In this document: one piece after another, positions 1 to 6,622 of the stretch
How the letters are laid out: every line of letters begins with the position of its first letter
Position numbering within the stretch: the first letter of the stretch is position 1
Assembly: GCF_000691805.2 (NCBI RefSeq)
Contig: NZ_DF820491.1
Span: 62,001 to 126,000 of the forward strand
Source: Weissella oryzae SG25
Lineage (GTDB): Bacteria > Bacillota > Bacilli > Lactobacillales > Lactobacillaceae
Direction of reading: 5' to 3'
DNA: 64,000 nt
The notes under the pieces: model-generated
Told to the model about the DNA's origin: nothing
What the model saw: only the letters and a program-made list of their open reading frames with translations
Database searches by the model: none
Made by a program: the position numbers and the translations under genes

Positions 1-465
1 CGCTGCTTGATCATTAAAGGTCAGACCACCAGCTATAATACCGTCAAATTTTTCGTCCGGCATCTTTACTTTAAATATGACATCTTTACTTTCGTGCGCC
101 TTTAATTTAACATCTGTTGGAATTGTAACTAAATCTGGTAAAGCATATTTCAAACTTTTATCTGCTTTAGCTGTTAAATCACCATAATCAACCGCCCCAT
201 TTGCATTGGTACTTGCGCTTGCGACTTTAGTAGTAACTGTAATCGGTTTGTCAGTATTATTTGAATATTTTAAATGTAATTCTTCTTCTTGACCAGGTTT
301 TAGGAGGAGATTAAAAAATCCATCCTTTGTGTTAATTTGATTATTTGGCAAGGTTGGCTCAACTGAAAAACTTAGCTCATTAGCTGAACCAATTATGAAA
401 CTAAAAGCAGTCACAATGGTTATGCAACTAATAAAAATCACGGACTTTAAAATTTTCTGTAACAT
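1..465 (-). CDS. DUF916-family WxL-partner surface protein (3' part missing)
   Basis: The reading frame stays open from an ATG at 463-465 through 155 codons to the window edge, so the C-terminal part lies outside. The start has a strong GGAGGGG ribosome site. The first ~28 residues form a hydrophobic signal peptide; the mature part shows the DUF916 pattern: FSVEPTLPNNQ at about residue 32, then LLLKPGQEEEL and KYSNNTDKPI. In known WxL operons DUF916/DUF3324 proteins are exported, membrane-anchored partners of peptidoglycan-binding WxL proteins, and a WxL protein is encoded 2.3 kb upstream on the same strand. The missing part should hold a DUF3324 domain and a C-terminal membrane anchor; that is inference. 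Confidence 0.82.
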   Translation of the reverse strand, partial: MLQKILKSVIFISCITIVTAFSFIIGSANELSFSVEPTLPNNQINTKDGFFNLLLKPGQEEELHLKYSNNTDKPITVTTKVASASTNANGAVDYGDLTAKADKSLKYALPDLVTIPTDVKLKAHESKDVIFKVKMPDEKFDGIIAGGLTFNDQAA

Positions 466-534
466 ATTCCCCTCCATCTATCCAAGCCGTCTATTCCCCA
501 CATCTACTTAATAAAAGCAAACAATCTTTACTTA

Positions 535-564
535 ATTATATATTAAACACCAGGTATTTACCTG
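535..564 (-). promoter_or_regulatory. Probable promoter of the DUF916 gene with a palindrome at the -35 region
   Basis: A TATAAT hexamer (complement of 535-540) lies about 70 bases upstream of the DUF916 start. No good -35 hexamer is present; instead a palindrome, CAGGTATTTACCTG, sits at 551-564, where the -35 should be. That arrangement fits a promoter that needs or is blocked by a regulator. The regulator is unknown. Confidence 0.4.
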
Positions 565-606
565 ATAAACACCTTGAAAAGTCCGTATATAACTATTTAA
601 ATCAAT

Positions 607-647
607 AAAAGCCGTAAAACTCTCAATTTGAAAGTTTTACGGCTTTT
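607..647 (-). terminator. Intrinsic terminator after the oatA-like gene
   Basis: A 15-bp inverted repeat (AAAAGCCGTAAAACT and its complement) with an 11-base loop starts immediately after the stop codon, with T-rich sequence following on the minus strand. It separates the acetyltransferase from the DUF916 gene. Confidence 0.85.
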
Positions 648-648
648 A

Positions 649-2526
649 TTAGTGACTAACTTTATCAAGCAAAGCTTTTGCTACAATTTGTGTATAGTAT
701 AACTCACCATCGGAATTTGGATGAACTTGATCATCATAAAACCAATCCGGATGATTGCTACTAGCTTCATTCCATGAAATAATATGCAAATTTTTATACT
801 GCTTGCTTGCTGCTGCAAGTTGCGTGTTCACTTGATTCTGCCAACGCTGCGCAGGTGCATGAATATCAACCCAATACACCTGCCTATTTGAACCAATTGA
901 ATTCATAAAATCATTGAACTGGCTATCAGTCCAAGTACCATTGGTTCCCAATGATACCAAAACCGTGTCCGCCAATTGATTTGAATGTTTTAAATCATCT
1001 AAAACTGAATAGCTCTCATAAAGTTGTCGACCAACTTGTGCATCAATCTGCATTTTTGGAAAAACACTTTGTAATTGTGGGGCTGATGCTAAAACAACTG
1101 AATCCCCAATTGCAGTAACTGGTAAATTTGCAGCCGCTTGAACTTGACTTTGGGAAAGACCAAAACGTTTGGTTAAATCGGTTGCGTCACCATCTGCTTG
1201 GCTACTAGCTGACATACTATTTGCCTGATCAGCAGCTTTCTTTTTTAGTAAATCACTATTTTCCTTAATCTTATTTTGTAACGCGCTAGGTTTACTTGAT
1301 CGGTCACCAGCTGCTGGTAAAGCAATTATCACGAACATGGCTGTAAATAAAACAAATAATGTATACTGTCGTAATCTTGCCTTTTGTAATCCTGGTTCTA
1401 GTATGGCTACCTTACTAGCTAACCACCAATCTTTAACGGTGCGATTTTTCAAAGGTTGCTCAATATAGCGATATGATAGTTCACTTGCCAATAAAATTAA
1501 CCCAATCTCAATTAAAGTATACAAAATAGGTTGTCTACCGACATCAACCTTTGCTTCAAAAAAGACCATAATTGGAAATTGCCACAGATAAATCCCATAG
1601 CTTCGACTACCAATATATTTAAAGAAAGGTGTTGTCAGTAAGCGACCAGTTATCGTTGCTGGGTGAGCAACCACAAGTATTAGTAGGACAGTAAATATAC
1701 TAAATAAGTACATCCCCCCCTGGTAGACAAAAGCTGAAGCGTCGCTGACAAATAAATAGAAAACAACCATCAAAATAAGGCTTCCAAGTCCCAATAAATC
1801 TAGCACATTGCGATTTTCGCTAGGTATTTTTTTGCTCAAGCCACTACTAGGCCAAACAAAAGCTAAGGCACCACCCAGTAGAAATGCAAAAGCACGTGTA
1901 TCGCTACCATAGTAAACTCGACTTGGATCAGTCCCAGGGTGAAATAAAAAAGCCATTACAACGGCACTAATAATACTTAAGGCAAACAAAATATTAAATA
2001 TAGTTTTATTGCCTTTACTCCCCTTGAAAAAATAGCTGAGCACGATAAAAACAATGGGCCACAGTAAATAAAATTGACCTTCAATTGATAGCGCCCAGAT
2101 ATGCTTAAAAGGTGATTCATTGCCAAAACGATCGAAGTAACTTGTGCCTTGCAAAATTTGCCAAAAGTTATTCACATATAAAAGGCTCGACAAGACAGCC
2201 CCTCTTAAATGGACTAATAAATTTCTTTGAAAAATTGCAATATAAATTGTGCTTGTCGAAACTACAAAAAATAACAAAGGGAAAAGTCGTCTAATCCGTC
2301 GTTGATAAAATTGTTTAACGGCAATTTTACCGTTTTGAATTCTTTCTTGCCTAAGTAAATCAGTAATCAAATACCCTGTTAATGAAAAAAATATTATAAC
2401 CCCTAAAAAACCACCTGGTAAAAAGTTAGGAAGCAGATGATAAACTATCACTCCTACTACTGCTAGTGTACGTAATCCATCAAACCCTGTAATATACCTA
2501 GAACTTTGAAGCCTTTTCTTCTCCAT
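649..2526 (-). CDS. oatA: OatA-type peptidoglycan O-acetyltransferase
   Basis: The 625-residue protein has the two-part OatA layout. Residues ~10-370 are an acyltransferase-3 domain with about ten membrane segments, starting FDGLRTLAVVGVIVYH with the conserved His at 30. After a charged linker, residues ~470-625 form an extracellular SGNH-type domain with GDS (Ser476), GTNG and DQVH (Asp599, His602), the expected catalytic Ser-His-Asp set. OatA moves acetyl groups across the membrane and puts them on the C6 hydroxyl of N-acetylmuramic acid, giving lysozyme resistance. Family members that acetylate other glycans look alike, so the exact acceptor is inferred. It sits between a WxL gene and a DUF916 gene on the same strand. 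Confidence 0.85.
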   Translation of the reverse strand: MEKKRLQSSRYITGFDGLRTLAVVGVIVYHLLPNFLPGGFLGVIIFFSLTGYLITDLLRQERIQNGKIAVKQFYQRRIRRLFPLLFFVVSTSTIYIAIFQRNLLVHLRGAVLSSLLYVNNFWQILQGTSYFDRFGNESPFKHIWALSIEGQFYLLWPIVFIVLSYFFKGSKGNKTIFNILFALSIISAVVMAFLFHPGTDPSRVYYGSDTRAFAFLLGGALAFVWPSSGLSKKIPSENRNVLDLLGLGSLILMVVFYLFVSDASAFVYQGGMYLFSIFTVLLILVVAHPATITGRLLTTPFFKYIGSRSYGIYLWQFPIMVFFEAKVDVGRQPILYTLIEIGLILLASELSYRYIEQPLKNRTVKDWWLASKVAILEPGLQKARLRQYTLFVLFTAMFVIIALPAAGDRSSKPSALQNKIKENSDLLKKKAADQANSMSASSQADGDATDLTKRFGLSQSQVQAAANLPVTAIGDSVVLASAPQLQSVFPKMQIDAQVGRQLYESYSVLDDLKHSNQLADTVLVSLGTNGTWTDSQFNDFMNSIGSNRQVYWVDIHAPAQRWQNQVNTQLAAASKQYKNLHIISWNEASSNHPDWFYDDQVHPNSDGELYYTQIVAKALLDKVSH

Positions 2527-2760
2527 GCACTCGTTTCCTCTTCCTGGTAACCACCCAAATATAACAATTCAAACTTTTTACCCTAACATTATTTTAACTT
2601 TTATTTATTACTTAATCATTTACGAATAAGCCCCGCTAGTAAGTTTAACAGCTACTAGGCCGTTTTAACCACTAAATTAATAATTTTAATTATAAACGCC
2701 TTGTCAAATTCAATAGCAGACAATTAAAGTATTAAAACTACCTACTACCTAATATAGCGC

Positions 2761-2794
2761 AAAAAAAGGATGGTAAACCAAAAACCATCCTTTT
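2761..2794 (-). terminator. Intrinsic terminator after the WxL gene
   Basis: Inverted repeat AAAAGGATGGT / ACCATCCTTTT with a 9-base loop, followed by a run of seven T on the minus strand. It lies directly after the WxL stop codon. Confidence 0.88.
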
Positions 2795-2799
2795 ATCGT

Positions 2800-3513
2800 T
2801 TAATTGCTAACAGGTGTTTGTGCCAAAGTCCAGCGCAATGTAGTTGTATATGCACCGGTTTGTTTCATTGATGCACCTGGAACATATAGGGAAACTGTTC
2901 TGGCACCATCAGTACTATCATTACCATACCGAGTCACCCAGGTTCCCTGCCCAGCAGCCTGTGCTGCGGTTGTTACGCTCTGTTCAACTCCTTTAACTAA
3001 AGTATAGTTTGCAGTTGTCGTTGGCCTACCGGCATCTGAACCTGTAGCAGTTAAAACATTTCCACTACCGAAGGTTAAACTAGCTCCTGTGAGTGACTTT
3101 GTGCCATTTTTAAAGTCATCAACTTGTGTGACTTTCAAGGACCATCCTTGCGAGGTACCAGTATTATCTGTTACCTGGACATAATTTGGTACACTTTTCT
3201 CAGTTCCAGTGCTATCTTTACCCTTGGTTAAAGCTGCATAATAAGTCTGATTTATCGAAGTAATCTTCTGGCTACCAAAGTCTAGTGATGAAGCGAAATC
3301 AATTGATAAAGGTCCACTTGTCCCAGCCTGTGCCGGATTATCTGGCGTAAATGGATTGTTTGGATTAGTCGGATCGACTGGTGCAGTTGGATCAGTATTT
3401 GTAATGAAATTAATTGACGCATTTGACGTATAGTTTACATCGGCACTAACTGCTGGTTGCATTAATATCAACGTCGCTAAGCTTAAGCCGCCGACTAAGA
3501 TTGCTTTTTTCAT
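2800..3513 (-). CDS. WxL-domain cell-surface protein
   Basis: A 237-residue exported protein. I start it at ATG 3511-3513 because GGGGGAG lies five bases upstream and the product then begins MKKAIL with a signal peptide (cleavage near VSA-D, residue 24). A Pro/Asn/Thr-rich linker (~40-66) precedes the WxL domain: the entry motif GPLSIDFASSLDFGS at ~67-81, the first WxL motif WSL (124-126) and the C-terminal motif WTL (228-230). WxL domains bind peptidoglycan non-covalently, so the protein is expected on the cell wall, working with DUF916-type partners; one is encoded downstream of oatA. The longer frame to 3540 lacks a ribosome site and would bury the signal peptide. Confidence 0.9.
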   Translation of the reverse strand: MKKAILVGGLSLATLILMQPAVSADVNYTSNASINFITNTDPTAPVDPTNPNNPFTPDNPAQAGTSGPLSIDFASSLDFGSQKITSINQTYYAALTKGKDSTGTEKSVPNYVQVTDNTGTSQGWSLKVTQVDDFKNGTKSLTGASLTFGSGNVLTATGSDAGRPTTTANYTLVKGVEQSVTTAAQAAGQGTWVTRYGNDSTDGARTVSLYVPGASMKQTGAYTTTLRWTLAQTPVSN

Positions 3514-3752
3514 GATACTCCCCCATCTTTCTAGTCCCATCTAAAAATTTAACAGTTTATTAAATCACCCATTTTAAACAAAGCAATGATACCGAAGCTA
3601 TTACCGTAGTTAGGTTTCACCAATCAACTAATGCTGCTATCCTCTTCTTACGCTTGATTATCCCATACAGGTGCATTTTTTTTATGAGGACTTTGCTAAG
3701 GGCTTATGAATTGTTTAATACCAAGTTATGACCAGCTTTTTTAACAAAAATA

Positions 3753-3789
3753 AAAGTCAGTCGTTTCGCAAAGCAAAACAACTGACTTT
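3753..3789 (-). terminator. Intrinsic terminator after the amino-acid permease
   Basis: Stem AAGTCAGTCGTTT / AAACAACTGACTT with one G-U pair on the transcript, followed by T-rich sequence on the minus strand, 25 bases after the permease stop. Confidence 0.8.
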
Positions 3790-3814
3790 CTTAAATTAAT
3801 TAGAATAATTACTT

Positions 3815-5167
3815 TTAATCTGCCTTCCGATAACTAAAGAAAGCGAGCAAGCAAATGACCAGCGCAAAAATTGAAAGATACCATGGATTAGTGGTTACTT
3901 GTGAATAAACTACAAAAATCAAAAATAGCAACACAATCACGGTAATTATCTTCAAGAACCAATTAGCAACGCCACTAACCTTAAAGTACAAAATCAAAGC
4001 TGAAACCAGCAAAACCATCCATACGATTGAAATGGTATAAGAAATTGAACCAGCAACAAACTGCCAAAAACCATTTCCAAAGATTGCTGATAAAATCACA
4101 CCTAAGAACAAAACAGCTGAACTTACAGCAATTGCTCGTGTTGGTACTTGATTTTTATTTAATTTACTCAAGCTTTTACCTAAGCCAGTTTTTGAACCTT
4201 GTACTCGCGAATATAATGATCGTGAAGTGGCATAGATTGCTGAATTAACCGCTGAAAAAATGGCAATAACAATAACAATCAAAATCAACTTATCAGCGTG
4301 TGGAATCCCAACACGCCTAAAAATTGTTGCAAACGGACTTTCCGCGTTTGGATTAGCTACTTGCTTCCAAGGTAATAGCTGTAGAAATAGATAAATTGGA
4401 ATTACATAAAACGCAATAATCCGGAAAAGCACACTTCGAATGGCTTTCGGAATTGCAAGTTTAGCATCCTTAGTCTCAGCAACTGTGACAGCCGCCAATT
4501 CAGAACCACCAAAGGAAAATATAACGACCAATAGTGAATTCATCACTCCTTTTAGGCCACCTGGTGCAAAACTTGGAGCCGTACTCTGGTTAGCAGCTAG
4601 TTGTGCAGCGGTTTGCTTGAAACCTAAATGAATATTATTAATGAATAATAGATAGAAGCCAACAGCAATTAAAATAATAATTACAGCAATTTTAACAAAA
4701 GCTAGCCAATATTCAGTTTCCGCAAACGCACGCACTGAATATAAATTAATCCCAGTGCCTAACACCGCAACAACCAAAGCAAAGACCCAAAGGGGCACGC
4801 CCGGAATCAGCATACTCAAAAAAGTTGCTACTCCGGCCTCTTCAGCAATCAAGACTGCCATCCAAGTTGCCCAATAAACCCAGTCGGTAAAATGAGCCAT
4901 ATGCGGCCCAATATAAGGTTTAATAATTGCTGACATTCCAACATCTGATGATCGCTTATTGTGTAAAATCATCTTAGCCACACCATTCATTACAATATAT
5001 AATGAAAAACCAGCCAAAACGTAGGCAAGAATTGCTGCTGGTCCGGCAGTTGCAATCACTGAACCCGATCCCAAAAATAATCCTGAACCAATTGCTCCCC
5101 CAAGTGAGAGCATAACGACATGGCGAGTTTGTAGCGCAGGCTTTAACTCATCTTTTCTTTCTTCCAC
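3815..5167 (-). CDS. APC-family amino-acid permease
   Basis: About 450 residues with twelve membrane segments. The N-terminal signature LSLGGAIGSGLFLGSG in the first helix is the substrate-binding loop of the amino acid/polyamine/organocation superfamily (AAT branch), followed by AGPAAILAYVLAG. It imports amino acids by proton symport across the cytoplasmic membrane; the substrate cannot be read from sequence. The open frame extends to a GTG at 5177-5179, but AAAGGTGG is placed 7-8 bases before the GTG at 5165-5167, so I take that start. It is a single-gene unit with its own terminator and a probable promoter. Confidence 0.85.
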   Translation of the reverse strand: MEERKDELKPALQTRHVVMLSLGGAIGSGLFLGSGSVIATAGPAAILAYVLAGFSLYIVMNGVAKMILHNKRSSDVGMSAIIKPYIGPHMAHFTDWVYWATWMAVLIAEEAGVATFLSMLIPGVPLWVFALVVAVLGTGINLYSVRAFAETEYWLAFVKIAVIIILIAVGFYLLFINNIHLGFKQTAAQLAANQSTAPSFAPGGLKGVMNSLLVVIFSFGGSELAAVTVAETKDAKLAIPKAIRSVLFRIIAFYVIPIYLFLQLLPWKQVANPNAESPFATIFRRVGIPHADKLILIVIVIAIFSAVNSAIYATSRSLYSRVQGSKTGLGKSLSKLNKNQVPTRAIAVSSAVLFLGVILSAIFGNGFWQFVAGSISYTISIVWMVLLVSALILYFKVSGVANWFLKIITVIVLLFLIFVVYSQVTTNPWYLSIFALVICLLAFFSYRKAD

Positions 5168-5295
5168 AGGTAATACCACCTTTAAATTTGTTCTTTTTAT
5201 TTTCGATCGCTCACTTAGTATTTGCTCTGTAACCCTGCTTGGAGTCGATACACGATTAATTACAACAAAATACTTTAAATAAAAAGACTTCCATT

Positions 5296-5324
5296 AATTT
5301 AGCACAAAAACAAACGATTGTCAT
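5296..5324 (-). promoter_or_regulatory. Probable promoter of the amino-acid permease
   Basis: ATGACA (5319-5324 complement), 17-base spacer, TAAATT (5296-5301 complement), about 130 bases upstream of the start. The -35 matches five of six consensus bases, the -10 four. Confidence 0.4.
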
Positions 5325-5360
5325 CATTTTCTAATCTTTCTTTCATAAACATACAAATAA

Positions 5361-5389
5361 AAAACCGTGATAGGTCTAAACCCACCACG
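5361..5389 (-). terminator. Intrinsic terminator after msrB
   Basis: On the minus strand a 9-bp stem (CGTGGTGGG with CCTATCACG, two G-U pairs, six-base loop) is followed by GTTTTTT. It lies about 20 bases after the msrB stop. Confidence 0.75.
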
Positions 5390-5407
5390 ATTAATATTAG
5401 ATTAACT

Positions 5408-5854
5408 TTAATTTTCAAACAAAGCTTTATACTGACCATAACCTGCTGCATCTAAATCAGCTTTAGGAATGAACTTCAGCGCTGCTGAATTAATGCAATA
5501 CCGCAACCCACCGGCTGCCATTGGCCCGTCATTAAAAACATGACCTAAATGAGAATTTGCTTGGCTAGAGCGAACTTCATCGCGAACCATCCCCGCGGTA
5601 AAATCAAGCTTTGTTGCCGTACTATCTGTATCAATTGGCTTTGTAAATGATGGCCAACCACAGCCCGCATCATACTTATCTCGTGAACTAAACAAGGGTT
5701 GACCACTGACTACGTCAACATAGATGCCTTCATCAAAGTTAGCGTCATACTCATTATTGAAGGCGGGTTCAGTTGCATTTTCTTGCGTAACAGCATACTG
5801 CTCAGCCGTCAACTTTGCCCGTAACTCTTGCTCACTTAAATTCTTATCCATCAT
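5408..5854 (-). CDS. msrB: Peptide-methionine (R)-S-oxide reductase
   Basis: A 148-residue single-domain MsrB. It reduces the R form of methionine sulfoxide in proteins and acts with thioredoxin in the cytoplasm. The family signatures are present in order: GCGWPSF, the [16 protein letters not shown] block with the catalytic histidines, and RYCINS near the C-terminus carrying the nucleophilic Cys. The two CxxC pairs that bind structural zinc in many MsrBs are absent, so this is the zinc-free type. The start is ATG 5852-5854 (or the ATG one codon on), behind GGGGGA; the TTG one codon upstream is less likely. It is monocistronic. Confidence 0.93.
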   Translation of the reverse strand: MMDKNLSEQELRAKLTAEQYAVTQENATEPAFNNEYDANFDEGIYVDVVSGQPLFSSRDKYDAGCGWPSFTKPIDTDSTATKLDFTAGMVRDEVRSSQANSHLGHVFNDGPMAAGGLRYCINSAALKFIPKADLDAAGYGQYKALFEN

Positions 5855-5936
5855 CAATCCCCCTATCTAACTTTAAGTGGGTTACCATCGCCAACCATAA
5901 TCGATAGTTAAATCTGTCCCCACTTTCAACCAAAAC

Positions 5937-5986
5937 GGTACTTTTGTACCTAAGAATATTATCGCTCAACCAACTTAATTAAACAA
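5937..5986 (-). promoter_or_regulatory. Probable msrB promoter with an inverted repeat at the start region
   Basis: TTGTTT (5981-5986 complement), 17 bases, GATAAT (5958-5963 complement) form a sigma-A-type promoter about 100 bases upstream of msrB. Seven bases beyond the -10 lies the inverted repeat GGTAC-TTTT-GTACC (5937-5950), placed where a repressor would cover the transcription start. Confidence 0.5.
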
Positions 5987-6339
5987 TAATTATACATATT
6001 TGAACGTTCCCATGACTAAAGTTACGGGATTCGACAATCCTAATTTAGCAAAACACTTAGACAATGCACTACTTATGTAACAATCTCCGAAATGAAACTC
6101 AATGAACCAAATCGTAATCATTTTGTAAACTTAGCCTGATGCGCAAATGGCTAACTCTTAAGTCTTTAAAAACGAAAAGGTTCTGTCTCACTCATATTTT
6201 TGGTTTATAGTCACTAAACTGCTTGGCTCTTAGCTTGGCAGTAAAGTCTCGAATTTTCTGTTTATTTATAAACGTAAATTTGCATCGTTACATAATAAAA
6301 TAAGGAGTTGAACAATTTTCAAAATTTCTAATTAGGTCG
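5987..6339. other. Gene-poor interval with a 31-codon frame remnant
   Basis: I find no credible gene here. On the minus strand one frame (6192-6287) reads 31 codons, RCKFTFINKQKIRDFTAKL onward to KPKI and a stop, but is closed by a stop directly before it and has no start or ribosome site. Its stop codon is followed by GTGAGACAGAACC, which looks like the end of a mobile element, so it could be the eroded tail of a transposase. No second end, duplication or relative is visible, so this stays a guess. Confidence 0.3.
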
Positions 6340-6525
6340 TTAGAAAACCAATTGTTTAATCAATCCTAAGCCTAGCAAAATTATTAATAGCGCCAACCCC
6401 AAAAATGATTTTGAGTGGCCAGCTAATTTTGATTGCTTTACATTATAGCTACTTAGGTTTTTATTAATTAAATTTTGACTTTGATAATATTCAATTAATT
6501 GAATATCCTTATGTCGCTTTTGCAT
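6340..6525 (-). CDS. Small single-pass membrane protein, unknown function
   Basis: A 61-residue protein with a polar N-terminal half and one hydrophobic helix at residues ~40-60 (FLGLALLIILLGLGLIKQLVF region), i.e. a C-terminally anchored small membrane protein. I think it is real because the ATG has a good GGTGGGGA ribosome site and there is a TATAAT box plus a leader hairpin just upstream (6555-6588). It lies 100 bases downstream of, and on the same strand as, the large PLD-helicase gene. No family is recognised. Chance reading frames of this length occur, so confidence is moderate. Confidence 0.5.
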   Translation of the reverse strand: MQKRHKDIQLIEYYQSQNLINKNLSSYNVKQSKLAGHSKSFLGLALLIILLGLGLIKQLVF

Positions 6526-6554
6526 ATTTTCCCCACCCTATATTCTGCTATTCA

Positions 6555-6588
6555 GCCTGGTAAATCCAGGCATTTACTATATATTATA
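6555..6588 (-). promoter_or_regulatory. -10 box and leader hairpin of the small membrane gene
   Basis: A TATAAT hexamer (6583-6588 complement) is followed by a perfect hairpin GCCTGG-N5-CCAGGC (6555-6571) without a T-run, then the ribosome site of the small gene. No clear -35 hexamer is visible. Confidence 0.4.
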
Positions 6589-6622
6589 CAGACAAAACAG
6601 GTGGATTCTACTAAAACCGCTT

